NCBI GenBank assembly: GCA_030831475.1
Contig: JAURKY010000008.1
Span: forward strand, 174,829-238,828
Reading direction: 5' to 3'
DNA from: Burkholderiales bacterium
GTDB taxonomy: Bacteria > Pseudomonadota > Gammaproteobacteria > Burkholderiales > Methylophilaceae
Length of the DNA stretch: 64,000 nt
The position numbers were made by a program, and so were the translations under genes. Shown here one piece after another: positions 28,433 to 38,448 of the stretch. The notes under the pieces are model-generated. The model saw only the letters and a list, made by a program, of their open reading frames with translations. It was not told the DNA's origin and searched no databases. Numbering within the stretch: position 1 is the first letter of the stretch; every line of letters starts with the position of its first letter.

Positions 28433-29809
28433 TTATTTTGGAATATCGATAATATCGCCAGCACGAATTCGGTCAGAGCGTAACTCATTGAATTCCATGA
28501 TCTCCTTAACAGTTACGCCATATTGACTGGCAATTTCACCCAAGGTTTCACCTTTTTCAATATGGTGCGTTTCAATGGTTGTGTAGTCAATCAAGCCCCC
28601 TGATGAGGTTGGGAATCTAGTCGCTGCATCCTCGTGCTTAGGGATAATCATAATACTTTTACTAGACATCCTCTCATTACCACTTATCTGATTAACTCTA
28701 GCTAATACCCTCCAATCAACTCCGAATTTTTTCGCTATTAATTTCACGCGCTCGCCTTTAGTGGGTTTATAAACAGTCCAGTTGGTTAGCGGTTCTTTCT
28801 TCTCAAACAAATTTAGATTAAATTTCTCTACGGAATAGGTGGGCAACAAAACCACTTGGCTGTCACCATGCATGGATTTGATGGTAGGGCGCTTATGTTC
28901 AGCATTAAGCAATTGGAACTCCTCAAGCGGTATATCTGCAAAGCGTGTGACCACCTCAATATCTATTTGATCGGGGACTTCAACCTCTGCAAAGTAGGGC
29001 TGATCATAAATATCTTGTAAATTTAATCCATATTTAGTTGGGTCTTGAATGATATTTTTTATCGCAAGCAGCTTTGGAACATAATTTCTGGTTTCTAAGG
29101 GTACGTTGAGGTTATAAAAATCAGCGGGGCGCCCACGGCTTTTATTTTTTTTAATTTGCCTACTTACACACCCTTCACCACAATTGTAACCGGCTAAGGC
29201 TAATTCCCAACTTCCAAATTCGCCGTATAGTTTTTCTAAATAATCTAAGGCAGCATCGGTTGAGTCAAGAACACTTTGCCTCTCATCTCGCCACCAATCT
29301 TGTTCAAGGCCATATAGTTTTCCTGTTGAGGAGATAAATTGCCAAAGACCAACTGCTCTTGATCTGGATTTGGCAAGGGGGTTAAAAGCACTTTCGATCA
29401 TGGGTAAAAGTGCAATTTCCATGGGCATGTTTCTTTTTTCAACTTCATTAACAATGTGGTAGAGATATTTTTCAGAGCGATGGATCATCCTTGCGAAGTA
29501 TTCAGGATGAGATGCGTACCATTGCTCATGCCGATTGAGTCTTTTTAAAGCTTTCTTACTCGGTTCTTGGGTGATCTTGTAGCCGTTATTAATTCTTAAC
29601 CATAAGCTTTTTGCAGGCTCGAATGAATGTGTAGCGGTCAGGTCAACCTCTTCCTCTAAAGATGCGGGTAGGGGGGAATTATTAGGCTCGTCTTTAAGGA
29701 TAATAATTTCTTCACCCTTCACGTTAGTTAATGCAAATGCACTGCTTGATAGTGTGAAAATGCTTATGAGGCTTAAAATTATTATGAAAAACTTTTCGTT
29801 AAAATACAT
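28433..29809 (-). CDS. mltD: membrane-bound lytic murein transglycosylase D
   Basis: Cleaves the glycan strands of peptidoglycan. 458 aa: signal peptide (to about 26), SLT domain with the catalytic Glu in LPMIESAFNP (about 131-140), then SRAVGLWQFISSTGK and ALAGYNCGEG. Two LysM peptidoglycan-binding modules follow (about 345-392 and 413-457). The N-terminus is a plain signal peptide with no lipobox Cys, unlike E. coli MltD. The start overlaps the gloB end by 11 bp. Confidence 0.93.
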   Translation of the reverse strand: MYFNEKFFIIILSLISIFTLSSSAFALTNVKGEEIIILKDEPNNSPLPASLEEEVDLTATHSFEPAKSLWLRINNGYKITQEPSKKALKRLNRHEQWYASHPEYFARMIHRSEKYLYHIVNEVEKRNMPMEIALLPMIESAFNPLAKSRSRAVGLWQFISSTGKLYGLEQDWWRDERQSVLDSTDAALDYLEKLYGEFGSWELALAGYNCGEGCVSRQIKKNKSRGRPADFYNLNVPLETRNYVPKLLAIKNIIQDPTKYGLNLQDIYDQPYFAEVEVPDQIDIEVVTRFADIPLEEFQLLNAEHKRPTIKSMHGDSQVVLLPTYSVEKFNLNLFEKKEPLTNWTVYKPTKGERVKLIAKKFGVDWRVLARVNQISGNERMSSKSIMIIPKHEDAATRFPTSSGGLIDYTTIETHHIEKGETLGEIASQYGVTVKEIMEFNELRSDRIRAGDIIDIPK

Positions 29810-30527
29810 CTTTTTGTTGTCTAATCTCTTTAAATTGGTTTATATCTTTTGCCAGCAAAAAAGGATTTGTTTCAAATTCTTCTTTGAGACTGGATGGTAA
29901 CGTTATCTCTTGATATAAACATGATTTTAGGCGATTCAATAGCTTTTTATTTGTTGGATTTAATGATAGGGCAAACTCAATATTTTTAACCGTGTATTCA
30001 TGAGCACAAAAGACCTTCATTGTGGCATCAAGTTTTTTGAATTTTTGTAAAGACTCAAACATTTGATTATAAGTGCCCTCAAAAATTCTCCCGCAACCGC
30101 ATGCAAAAAGCGTATCACCACAAAATAAATTTGATTCGTTAATATAGACTATGTGGTCTAGGGTATGTCCAGGTGTTTCTAAAACCTTAAAATTCATTGA
30201 GGTACCATTTATTTTGAATTCTCCACCCTCACCAACGGCTTTGTATGGAAATGAAAAATTCGAATCTCTTGGGGCATAAATCTCAATGTTAGGATAGTTT
30301 GCATATAGTTTATCAACGCCGCCCATATGATCTAAATGTTTATGTGTAATGAGTATGGATAGTAAATTTAGCTTTGAATGACTAATGAACTCCAGAACAG
30401 GTTTAGCATCACCGGGGTCAACAATGATTAGATTTTGATCTTCAATCATGGCCCATATGTAGTTATCTTGGAAAGCCTTAATCGGAGTAATTTGTGGTTT
30501 ATTTGATGATTGATGTCTTATAATCAT
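29799..30527 (-). CDS. gloB: hydroxyacylglutathione hydrolase (glyoxalase II)
   Basis: Hydrolyses S-lactoylglutathione and related thioesters. 242 aa metallo-beta-lactamase fold with THKHLDHMGG (the HxHxDH dinuclear metal site, about 61-70), the GHT (ETPGHT) and FCGDTLF segments, and HEYT near 178. First gene of the minus-strand run; divergent from a methyltransferase gene across only about 42 bp. Confidence 0.95.
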   Translation of the reverse strand: MIIRHQSSNKPQITPIKAFQDNYIWAMIEDQNLIIVDPGDAKPVLEFISHSKLNLLSILITHKHLDHMGGVDKLYANYPNIEIYAPRDSNFSFPYKAVGEGGEFKINGTSMNFKVLETPGHTLDHIVYINESNLFCGDTLFACGCGRIFEGTYNQMFESLQKFKKLDATMKVFCAHEYTVKNIEFALSLNPTNKKLLNRLKSCLYQEITLPSSLKEEFETNPFLLAKDINQFKEIRQQKDVF

Positions 30528-30569
30528 AAGCGTACAAGTTTACTATGTTTTCATGATATTTTTATATTT

Positions 30570-31238
30570 ATGAGTTGGTTCAATTCAGTTTCTGGCAGTA
30601 ATCTTTTGGATATTGAAAAGAAGGTTATTTTAAAGGCCTTAGAGGAAAAGTTTGGCTACTTCGCCGTGCAATTAGATTTTAGTGAGTTTGATTTTTTAAG
30701 CACCTCGAGAATAACGCTGCATCTATCCAATGAGGGTAAGTTCGAAAACATTAAATTTTTAAATGATGCGTTACCTTTTGATCAAGATTCCATTGACCTT
30801 ATATTATGCCCACACACATTAGAAAAAGTGAGTAACTATCGAAGCTTTTTGGAGGGCTGCTATCGGGCTATTATTCCCAATGGTTATTTAATCATCATGT
30901 CATTTAACCCCTATAGCTTTGCCGGATTGAGAAGTGTCTTAGGTTTTGAGAATGTATTTCCCTGGAATACAAACTTTGTCTCGCTCAATCGCTGTCAGTT
31001 GATGATAAAAGAGGTTGGTTTTACCATCGATGAAGCCAAGTTATTTAGCTATCAACCTTTATTTAACGACCAAAAAGTTTCATTTATATCATTATTTGAG
31101 AGTGTAGGCGATCGTTGGCTACCTTTCTTTGGAAATATTTATTGTATAGTAGCAAAAAAAGATGTGCCCGGCATGACGCCTCTAAAACCAAAGTGGAAAA
31201 CCACTAGGAAAGCTCGCGTAGCGATAGATAAAACATGA
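30570..31238 (+). CDS. class I SAM-dependent methyltransferase
   Basis: 222 aa Methyltransf_11-type protein found between gloB and rnhA in many betaproteobacteria; substrate unknown. The central [19 protein letters not shown] and [18 protein letters not shown] segments are typical. The N-terminal part lacks a clear GxGxG SAM loop (it reads [10 protein letters not shown]), so SAM binding may be weak or altered. The start at 30570 is preferred because the longer frame reads into the gloB leader. The stop overlaps the rnhA start. Confidence 0.75.
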   Translation: MSWFNSVSGSNLLDIEKKVILKALEEKFGYFAVQLDFSEFDFLSTSRITLHLSNEGKFENIKFLNDALPFDQDSIDLILCPHTLEKVSNYRSFLEGCYRAIIPNGYLIIMSFNPYSFAGLRSVLGFENVFPWNTNFVSLNRCQLMIKEVGFTIDEAKLFSYQPLFNDQKVSFISLFESVGDRWLPFFGNIYCIVAKKDVPGMTPLKPKWKTTRKARVAIDKT

Positions 31239-31678
31239 TAAAAATATATACAGATGGTGCGTGTAAAGGTAATCCAGGGATTGGTGGTTGGGGCGCCTTG
31301 CTTGTTCACAATGAGCAATCGATAGAGATTTTTGATGGAGAGCTTGAGACAACGAATAATCGAATGGAGCTCAAGGCGGTGATTAAGGCGCTAAATCATG
31401 CTACATCTATGAACGATGACGTTCAAATCTATACAGACTCCTCATACGTGCAAAAGGGTATTAAGGAATGGATCCATAACTGGAAAAAGAATGGTTGGCG
31501 CTCGAGTAATAAGAAGCCAGTAAAAAATCAAGATTTATGGCAAAAGCTTGATACATTAAACTCTAGTTTAAATGTTGAGTGGTTTTGGGTGAAGGGTCAT
31601 GCAGGTCATCCTGGGAATGAGAGGGCAGACTTTTTGGCAAATGAGGGCGTGAAAAAAATTCAACAGGGCATGCTATGA
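31235..31678 (+). CDS. rnhA: ribonuclease HI
   Basis: Degrades RNA in RNA-DNA hybrids. 147 aa with the four acidic active-site elements: [12 protein letters not shown] (3-14), NRMELKAVI (Glu), IYTDSSYV and the C-terminal [12 protein letters not shown]. 4-bp overlaps with the genes on both sides; rnhA-dnaQ adjacency is conserved in proteobacteria. Confidence 0.97.
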   Translation: MIKIYTDGACKGNPGIGGWGALLVHNEQSIEIFDGELETTNNRMELKAVIKALNHATSMNDDVQIYTDSSYVQKGIKEWIHNWKKNGWRSSNKKPVKNQDLWQKLDTLNSSLNVEWFWVKGHAGHPGNERADFLANEGVKKIQQGML

Positions 31679-32337
31679 GACAAGTTTTTCTAGATACAGA
31701 AACCACAGGATTAGATCCTAGTCAGGGTCATCGAATTATTGAAATTGCTGCCGTTGAATTTATCAATCGCCAATCAACGAATAAAAAATATCATTCATAC
31801 ATCAATCCTGAGCGCGAGATTGATGCAGCAGCAGAAGAGGTGCATGGGCTGTCCCTGGAATTTCTTCAAGATAAACCACTCTTTCAAGATATCGCCAAAG
31901 ATTTTCTAAATTTTATCCAGGGTGCCGAATTAATTATTCATAACGCACCTTTCGATGTTGGGTTTATCAATGCTGAATTAGGTCGGCTAGGCTTATCAAA
32001 GCTTGAGGACAATGAAGTCCACATTACCGACTCATTGCAGTTTGCTAAAGATTTAAGGCCAGGACAGAGAAATAGTCTAGATGCACTTTGTCGAGCTTAT
32101 GATATTGATAATGCTGAGCGCACACTTCATGGAGCACTTCTCGACGCACAACTTTTAGGTGAAGTTTTTATCGCTATGACGAGGGGCCAAGAAGCCATCT
32201 CGATGGACTTTGTTGAAGAAAACAGTACTCTTACAAAAAAAGATATTGATTTTTTTAAATTAAAAGTCATCAAAGCAACTACGTCTGAACTGCAAGCACA
32301 TGAGTCGTATTTACAAAGAATTCAGCTAACCGATTAA
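31675..32337 (+). CDS. dnaQ: DNA polymerase III epsilon subunit (3'-5' exonuclease)
   Basis: Proofreading exonuclease of the replicase. 220 aa DEDDh enzyme: Exo I DTETTG (7-12), Exo [11 protein letters not shown], Exo III HGALLDA with the catalytic His. The C-terminal alpha-binding tail is present. Overlaps rnhA by 4 bp and the convergent queD stop by 4 bp. Confidence 0.96.
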   Translation: MRQVFLDTETTGLDPSQGHRIIEIAAVEFINRQSTNKKYHSYINPEREIDAAAEEVHGLSLEFLQDKPLFQDIAKDFLNFIQGAELIIHNAPFDVGFINAELGRLGLSKLEDNEVHITDSLQFAKDLRPGQRNSLDALCRAYDIDNAERTLHGALLDAQLLGEVFIAMTRGQEAISMDFVEENSTLTKKDIDFFKLKVIKATTSELQAHESYLQRIQLTD

Positions 32338-32771
32338 TAAGTATCAGCCCAATTATTTGGAGTTTCGTAAAGTCTAACCTTGACGGGTGTAATTTGTTCC
32401 CCATATTTTTTTTGAAAACTATCTTTCAGTAATTGCATGGCGATCAAAGCCATATTTTCAGCGGTAGGCACTTTTTTTAAAATTACTGTTTTATGATCAT
32501 CAAGGGTATTTAAAAAATTAATGACCTCAAGATCTTGCTCAAAAACAATAAAAGCATGATCCCATGGCTCAACAATCGTTTTGCGTATTAGTTCTTTCGC
32601 ATCCTTGAAATCCATCACCATACCATAATCAGACTCATTTTCTTGGTCGATAATATCCCCCTTAAGGGTGACCTCAATAGCGTAACGATGGCCGTGAAGA
32701 TTTTTACAGCTGCTTTTATGATTTGGGATGCGATGTCCTGAATCAAACTCCATACGTGTTGTGATCTCCAT
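32334..32771 (-). CDS. queD: 6-carboxytetrahydropterin synthase
   Basis: Converts dihydroneopterin triphosphate to 6-carboxytetrahydropterin, the second step of queuosine tRNA modification. 145 aa with zinc ligands His13 and the HGH at 26-28, the catalytic Cys22 in CKNLHGH (the CxxxHGH form typical of QueD), and the VPTAENMA segment. queG, another queuosine gene, lies about 10 kb away in this window, supporting the QueD call over PTPS. Follows the M48 protease by 3 bp. Confidence 0.9.
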   Translation of the reverse strand: MEITTRMEFDSGHRIPNHKSSCKNLHGHRYAIEVTLKGDIIDQENESDYGMVMDFKDAKELIRKTIVEPWDHAFIVFEQDLEVINFLNTLDDHKTVILKKVPTAENMALIAMQLLKDSFQKKYGEQITPVKVRLYETPNNWADTY

Positions 32772-32774
32772 GAA

Positions 32775-34016
32775 CTAGAGCCTATCAATCGCCTGAATTC
32801 TAAGAAGCGCAGGCGGGTGGGAATCATAGAAGCTTGAATGTAATGGGTCGGGCGTTAGGGTTGAGGCATTGTCCCTGTAGAGCTTAACAAGTGATTGTTT
32901 AAGATCTTGTGCCTTTGCGAACTTACATGCATATTCATCCGCTTCAAATTCATTGAGCCTTGAATAGTAAGCCATCACGGGTCTAATAAAGAAGACAAAG
33001 AGGGGTGAAACCAATAAAAAGAGTAAGAGGGCATTGGCATCCGTCATGGTTGACACGCCCAAACCTTCATAAAACCAAGCACTTTCTTTAAGAAGACCTA
33101 GGATATATAAGCCAATAAAGCTCACCATGAACATCAGGATAATTCTTTTCTTGACATGATTATGATGAAAGTGGCCAAGTTCATGTGCGAGCACGGCCTC
33201 AATTTCTTTGCCGGATAATTTTTCAAGGAGGGTATCAAAGAAAACAATACGTTTTGACTTACCAAAGCCTGTGAAATAAGCGTTACCGTGATTACTTCGT
33301 AAAGAGCCATTCATAACAAAAAGACCGCTTGATTCAAAACCACATTTATTTAACAGCTTCTCAATTTGATTAGCCAAGGTTTTATTTTTCATAGGCTCAA
33401 ACTTGTTAAAGAGAGGCGCAATGAAAAGAGGGTAGACGGCAAGCATGATAAAGTTAAAGGCGCTGATAAACACCCATAGCCAGAGCCACCATAAATCACC
33501 TAAGTTACCGATAATCCAAAGTGAAAAATACAAAACAGGTAAACCGATGATCAGTCCTAAAATGGATTGTTTAATAAGGTCTGATATAAAAATACCAAAG
33601 GTCATGCGGTTAAAACCATATTTTTCATCAATCACAAAGGTTTTATAGAGACCCATTGGCATTTCAACGATCGATGAGATTACCATTACGGCAATGATTA
33701 GCATGGCTCCTAGGGTAATCTCAGAAAATGAATACTGAGCTAGGTATTGGTTGATCCATTCAATACCGCCACCAATGGTAATGAAATAAAGAAAAATAGC
33801 CTCAACTGCCAGACCTAGGATGTTGAGTTTTGATTTATCGACGGTGTAGTCAGCAGCCTTTTGATGGTCATTTATTTTTATAATATCCTTGAATGGTACA
33901 GGGACCTTTTTTCGATGTTGTGAAACAAAACCAATGTGACGTCTTGAGAGCCAAATTTGTGATAGGGCAGTGATTGCGATGAGAACAATAATTAAATTTG
34001 TAAAGGTTGATGCCAT
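32775..34016 (-). CDS. M48 family membrane metalloprotease (Ste24/HtpX-like)
   Basis: Integral-membrane zinc protease, probably for membrane-protein quality control. 413 aa with about seven TM helices (first at 5-23; others near 65-85, 100-118, 150-170, 175-200, 290-310 and 325-345), HELGH (278-282) as the zinc site and the downstream NEFEADEYA supplying the third ligand. The length and N-terminal domain match the CAAX-protease 1 type more than short HtpX. Confidence 0.92.
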   Translation of the reverse strand: MASTFTNLIIVLIAITALSQIWLSRRHIGFVSQHRKKVPVPFKDIIKINDHQKAADYTVDKSKLNILGLAVEAIFLYFITIGGGIEWINQYLAQYSFSEITLGAMLIIAVMVISSIVEMPMGLYKTFVIDEKYGFNRMTFGIFISDLIKQSILGLIIGLPVLYFSLWIIGNLGDLWWLWLWVFISAFNFIMLAVYPLFIAPLFNKFEPMKNKTLANQIEKLLNKCGFESSGLFVMNGSLRSNHGNAYFTGFGKSKRIVFFDTLLEKLSGKEIEAVLAHELGHFHHNHVKKRIILMFMVSFIGLYILGLLKESAWFYEGLGVSTMTDANALLLFLLVSPLFVFFIRPVMAYYSRLNEFEADEYACKFAKAQDLKQSLVKLYRDNASTLTPDPLHSSFYDSHPPALLRIQAIDRL

Positions 34017-34103
34017 AGTAAATTTTAATTTTTTAAAAAAGATGTATTTTGAAGCAAAATATCATTTAAAGTAAGACCTTGTAAGCTAATAAATAGAAAG
34101 ATA

Positions 34104-34661
34104 ATGGAAATCATGACAGAGAAGAGTGACAATAATTTAATATGGATCGACATGGAGATGAGTGGGCTCAATGTTGAGGAGGATAAAATTTTAGAGGTTG
34201 CTGTGATTGTCACCGACCCTGATCTCAAGGTGATTGCTGAGGGCCCTGTCTTGGTGGTCCATCAAGAAGATAATATATTAGATAAGATGGATGCATGGAA
34301 TACCGCTACGCACAATAAATCAGGCCTGGTTGATAAGGTCAAACAGTCCAAACTCAATGAATCTATGGTTGAAAACCAGGTTATTGATTTCTTAAAAAAA
34401 TACGTTAATAAGAATACGTCTCCCATGTGCGGTAATTCGATTTGTCAGGATAGGCGCTTTATGGCAAAACATATGCCTAATCTAGAGAATTTCTTTCATT
34501 ACAGGAACCTGGATGTAAGTGTATTCAAAGAGCTTGCTAAGCGTTGGAAGCCAGAATTAATTGAGGGATTTAAAAAAGCTGGCAAACATGAGGCTCTTGC
34601 AGATATTATGGAATCGATTGAGGAGCTCAAATATTACCGTGAGCACTTTATGAAATTATGA
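34104..34661 (+). CDS. orn: oligoribonuclease
   Basis: Degrades 2-5 nt RNAs and pGpG to mononucleotides. 185 aa DEDDh exonuclease: IDMEMSGL (about 15-22; the more usual form is DLEMTGL), NSICQDRRF and the C-terminal [11 protein letters not shown]. An alternative start is the ATG three codons later. Divergent from the M48 protease; the stop overlaps crcB. Confidence 0.95.
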   Translation: MEIMTEKSDNNLIWIDMEMSGLNVEEDKILEVAVIVTDPDLKVIAEGPVLVVHQEDNILDKMDAWNTATHNKSGLVDKVKQSKLNESMVENQVIDFLKKYVNKNTSPMCGNSICQDRRFMAKHMPNLENFFHYRNLDVSVFKELAKRWKPELIEGFKKAGKHEALADIMESIEELKYYREHFMKL

Positions 34662-35053
34662 GCATGAATCCGATCAACTTCTTTCTCATTGGCCTAGCAG
34701 CTGCTTGTGGGGCTTGGGTTAGGCTCTTTACCGGCTTGTTTATGAGTAGTCTTTTTCCTGGCCTACCGTTGGGCACATTGGTGGTTAACTTAGTGGGGGG
34801 TTTATTGATGGGTATCTCATTAGCTGCTTTCCATCAAATAACATTTTTGTCAGAGGAATTAAAACTCATTCTTAATGTCGGTTTTTTGGGAGGTCTTACG
34901 ACCTACTCAGCATACACGGCCGATATCTTTAATTTGATTCAAAGGGGTGAAATAGGTTTTGCTATCGCATTTATCCTAGCCCACATCATCGGTGCGCTAG
35001 GATTATGCTTTATCGGATACCAGCTTATTAACCTTCTGTGCCGGTCTTTTTAG
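34658..35053 (+). CDS. crcB: fluoride channel/exporter CrcB
   Basis: Small dual-topology membrane protein that expels fluoride. 131 aa with four TM helices, the N-terminal GAWVRLFTG and the [12 protein letters not shown] motif (the family's GGxTTFSTF, here with Tyr/Ala substitutions). Coupled to orn by a 4-bp overlap, so there is no room for a fluoride riboswitch. The 3' end overlaps the RNase E gene tail-to-tail by 26 bp. Confidence 0.9.
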   Translation: MSMNPINFFLIGLAAACGAWVRLFTGLFMSSLFPGLPLGTLVVNLVGGLLMGISLAAFHQITFLSEELKLILNVGFLGGLTTYSAYTADIFNLIQRGEIGFAIAFILAHIIGALGLCFIGYQLINLLCRSF

Positions 35054-37196
35054 TTCCTGGTTTTCTTGGCTTCGCAGTTTTTTTTGATTTAGTCTCGACT
35101 AGCTCAATTTTTTCTTCTTTGACAGCCTCAGGTTTTTTTTGCCATTGAGCTTTTTTACGAGCCTTGGGTTTACCTTCGGTTTTTTCAAGTACCTTTTCAG
35201 GTTTTGTTTTCTTAGTTTCAACCAGCTCGATACCTGCTTTATCTAGGTCAGGCTTAGGCATCTTTGCAGCCCTTCTTCGCGTCAGTTTTTTCTTAGGTTC
35301 AACGGGTTTTTCTGGTTCAGCTGTGACCTCATTTTGTGAGGGCGCTTCTACCTTAACGGATTCCACTGCCTCATCATTCCCAGCGTTTTCATCTCTATGA
35401 TGGTAACGTCCTCCTCGCTTTCTAAAGTTTGAACGACGATGGCGTCCCCGATTATTCCTACGTGGTCTGTCCTCAATATCGGTTGAATCTGATGAGACGT
35501 CTTGATTTACCTCTTCATTCGATTCAACTTGATCCTCAACTTCATCAATTGGGGCAATCAAATTTTTAAAGAACCCAAAGATAGATTTGTTTGACTTTGA
35601 GCGTTTACCTTTCGGAGGCACAACCGCTTTCACGGCAGGTTCGAGTCTTTCTTGAACATTATTTTCATTAAGATCATCCATAACGTCTTCCTTGGGTGGC
35701 TCTATAACGTTATAGCTCACAGGACCAGCTTTGCGTGATGATCGATCAAGCGAGTACTTAGGAATTTCATAATAGCGATTAGGGATAATAACTATCTCAC
35801 AATCAAACTTGTTTTCAATATCTGCAAGGTTTGAGCGCTTCTCATTTAAGAGGAGTGTAGCAACTTCAACCGGTACTTGAATTGAGATAACATTGCCCGA
35901 TTCTTTGGATGCCTCCTCTTGAATTAGCCTTAGAATAAAAAGCGCAGTGGACTGAATGTCTCTAACTCGACCTGTGCCATTACAACGTGGGCACACTCCA
36001 TTGATAGACTCACCCAAGCTTGGTCTTAATCTTTGTCTTGAGAGTTCGAGCAGACCAAATCTAGAAATTCGTCCAACCTGAATCCTTGCTTTATCATTCT
36101 TAATTGCATCTCGAAGTTGATTTTCAACCTCTCTTTGATTTTTTTGACTTTCCATATCAATAAAGTCAATCACGACCAAGCCGCCGATATCTCTAAGTCT
36201 AAGTTGCTTTGCAAACTCATGAGCGGCCTCAATATTGGTATTAAGGGCCGTGTTTTCAATATCGCGACCTTTAGTAGACCTGCTTGAGTTAACATCAACC
36301 GAAACAAGTGCTTCAGTGTGATCAATCACAATGGATCCACCTGAGGGTAGTTGAACTTCTCTTAAGAATGCTGATTCAATTTGGTTTTCGATGTTGAATT
36401 TAGAAAAGAGGGAAGTATCATCATCATACAATTTAATACGTTTTGCATAGTCAGGCATTACATGACTCATGAATTGGTGTGCTTGATCGTAGATCTCTTG
36501 TTTATCGATCAAAATTTCTTCAATGTCAGATTGAAAATAATCTCTGATAGCACGAACCACTAAATTACTTTCCTGGTAAATTAAGAAAGGACCCTCTTGG
36601 CCTTTGGCAGCCTCCTCAATAGCATCCCAAAGTTGAGTTAGGTAATCAAGATCCCATTGAATTTGTTCAACTGAAGCACCAATGCCTGCTGTACGGCCAA
36701 TCACGCTCATGCCTTTTTTAACTTTAAGTTGGCTTAATACCTCTTTGAACTGAACTCTTTCATCACCCTCAATTCTGCGTGAAATTCCACCACCATCATT
36801 ATTATTGGGCATAAGGACAATGTACCTACCAGCGAGGGATAGATAACTTGTTAGTGCAGCACCTTTGTTACCTCTCTCATCCTTGGCAACCTGAACGATA
36901 ATTTCTTGACCCTCTTTGATCACATCCTTGATAGAGATATCTTTTTTACGACTCTTCTTTGAATAGTACTCAGGCGCTATTTCTTTAAAAGGGAGAAATC
37001 CATGCCTATCAACACCATAGTTAACAAAGGCTGCTTCAAGGGAGGGTTCGATGCGAGTGACAACCGCTTTATAGATATTACTTTTTCTTTGTTCACGATT
37101 GCCACGCTCAAAATCTAGATCTTCTAGCTTATTTTCATTAACAATCGCAACACGCAACTCTTCTGATTGAGTTGCATTAAACAACATTCTCTTCAT
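35028..37196 (-). CDS. rne: ribonuclease E
   Basis: Endonuclease for mRNA turnover and rRNA/tRNA maturation. 722 aa against 1061 in E. coli. The N-terminal catalytic half is complete: MKRMLFNATQ start, S1 domain (about 36-120), DNase I-like part with VDVNSSRSTKGRD and VVIDFIDM (Mg ligands) and the Zn-link CPRCNGTG (about 404-411). The C-terminal 220 residues are low-complexity: an Arg-rich segment RRNNRGRHRRSNFRKRGGR, likely RNA binding, then Glu/Lys/Pro/Ala-rich sequence ending near the crcB overlap. The shortened scaffold means partner sites of the E. coli degradosome cannot be assumed. Confidence 0.93.
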   Translation of the reverse strand: MKRMLFNATQSEELRVAIVNENKLEDLDFERGNREQRKSNIYKAVVTRIEPSLEAAFVNYGVDRHGFLPFKEIAPEYYSKKSRKKDISIKDVIKEGQEIIVQVAKDERGNKGAALTSYLSLAGRYIVLMPNNNDGGGISRRIEGDERVQFKEVLSQLKVKKGMSVIGRTAGIGASVEQIQWDLDYLTQLWDAIEEAAKGQEGPFLIYQESNLVVRAIRDYFQSDIEEILIDKQEIYDQAHQFMSHVMPDYAKRIKLYDDDTSLFSKFNIENQIESAFLREVQLPSGGSIVIDHTEALVSVDVNSSRSTKGRDIENTALNTNIEAAHEFAKQLRLRDIGGLVVIDFIDMESQKNQREVENQLRDAIKNDKARIQVGRISRFGLLELSRQRLRPSLGESINGVCPRCNGTGRVRDIQSTALFILRLIQEEASKESGNVISIQVPVEVATLLLNEKRSNLADIENKFDCEIVIIPNRYYEIPKYSLDRSSRKAGPVSYNVIEPPKEDVMDDLNENNVQERLEPAVKAVVPPKGKRSKSNKSIFGFFKNLIAPIDEVEDQVESNEEVNQDVSSDSTDIEDRPRRNNRGRHRRSNFRKRGGRYHHRDENAGNDEAVESVKVEAPSQNEVTAEPEKPVEPKKKLTRRRAAKMPKPDLDKAGIELVETKKTKPEKVLEKTEGKPKARKKAQWQKKPEAVKEEKIELVETKSKKTAKPRKPGTKKTGTEG

Positions 37197-37494
37197 TACC
37201 TTATCTCCAAATAAATGAAGATTTCGATAAAGAATTAAATTAACTGATTTTTGATACAGGATGGATATTAAGAAATTGTCTTAATAAATCATGTTCTGCA
37301 TCTCAATTAATTAACAAAACTCTTTTATAAAAATCTTTTTTCAAAACTACTTCTTTCAATTGGCGAGTAGTTCTAGCCACGAATTCTTTAAATTGCTTAT
37401 GTATAATTCAGAATTAATATTCTCTTTGTCTACAAACCAAAGATATCTGAATAGATTAAGTATAGGATATAACTGACTAAAAGAAAACAAAAAA
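37197..37494. other. 298-bp divergent intergenic region between rne and rluC
   Basis: Strongly AT-rich; no gene or known RNA found. It must hold both promoters and the rne leader, which in other bacteria mediates autoregulation. A TATAAT at 37402-37407, within the palindrome TAATTC-A-GAATTA (37404-37416), is a candidate -10 for rluC but lacks a good -35. A TATAAC at 37468-37473 is closer to the rluC start. Confidence 0.4.
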
Positions 37495-38448
37495 ATGTTA
37501 ATTAAAGAAAAAAAGGGAGTGCAATATATATCAATTGACGAGGCCAGTGATGGCCAAAGAGTTGATAATTTTTTAATTAAAATTTTAAAAAAAGTACCCA
37601 AAAGCCATATCTATAAAATTTTAAGAAGTGGTGAGGTCAGGGTTAATAAAAAACGTGTTAAAAGTGATTTTAAATTAACTTTAGATGATGAGGTAAGAGT
37701 TCCCCCTCTAGCGATGGATGAAAGTAGGCGAAGTGATTCTTCTCTTGCTAAACACAATATTCAAGACTCAATCATATTCGAGGATGATGTTTTGATTGCT
37801 CTTAATAAGCCCGCAGGGATTGCTGTTCATGGAGGTACTGGTATTCAACATGGGGTCATTGAATTATTGCGTCATGAGAGACCTAACGATTCTTTTCTAG
37901 AGCTTGTTCATCGAATTGATAAGGAAACCTCTGGCATTCTTTTGATTGCAAAAAAAAGGAGTGCTTTGCTGCATCTCCATAAGCAAATTAGAGATAAAAA
38001 AATTCATAAAAAATACCTTGCGGTGGTTTTTGGGAAGTGGCAAAAAAAACAACTTAATATAGATTTAGACCTTTCGATAAAAAACGATGGAGACCATGGA
38101 AAAAAAGTTAAAGTCATATCATCTAAAAACACTAATATAAAATCTAAAGAATCACGTTCTGTATTCTTTTTAAGGCAGGTTATTAACGATGTCAGTTTTT
38201 TAGATATAAAGCTGATAACGGGTCGAATGCATCAAATTAGGGTACACCTTTCCTTCTTAGGCTTTCCCATTGTGGGTGATGATAAGTACGGAAACTTTGA
38301 TCTTAACAAAGACTTTATCAAAAAGGGAATGAAGCGAATGTGTCTGCATGCCATTGAGTTAGGCTTCCAACATCCCTTAACGAACCAAGCTCAATTAATA
38401 AAAGCACCAGAACCAAAGGAGTTTAGTTTTTTTAAAAATTATGCCTAA
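37495..38448 (+). CDS. rluC: 23S rRNA pseudouridine synthase (RluC/RluD type)
   Basis: Converts specific uridines of 23S rRNA to pseudouridine. 317 aa: N-terminal S4 RNA-binding domain (about 20-80) and catalytic domain with HRIDKETSG (139-147; Asp142 nucleophile) and a C-terminal LITGRMHQIRVH. The position after rne is the conserved position of rluC, which supports RluC over RluD. The stop overlaps the next gene by 8 bp. Confidence 0.92.
   Translation: MLIKEKKGVQYISIDEASDGQRVDNFLIKILKKVPKSHIYKILRSGEVRVNKKRVKSDFKLTLDDEVRVPPLAMDESRRSDSSLAKHNIQDSIIFEDDVLIALNKPAGIAVHGGTGIQHGVIELLRHERPNDSFLELVHRIDKETSGILLIAKKRSALLHLHKQIRDKKIHKKYLAVVFGKWQKKQLNIDLDLSIKNDGDHGKKVKVISSKNTNIKSKESRSVFFLRQVINDVSFLDIKLITGRMHQIRVHLSFLGFPIVGDDKYGNFDLNKDFIKKGMKRMCLHAIELGFQHPLTNQAQLIKAPEPKEFSFFKNYA

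Noticed and set aside
34640-34660. Fluoride riboswitch in front of crcB
   Set aside because: crcB overlaps the orn stop, so there is no leader, and no riboswitch core is seen in the orn 3' end.
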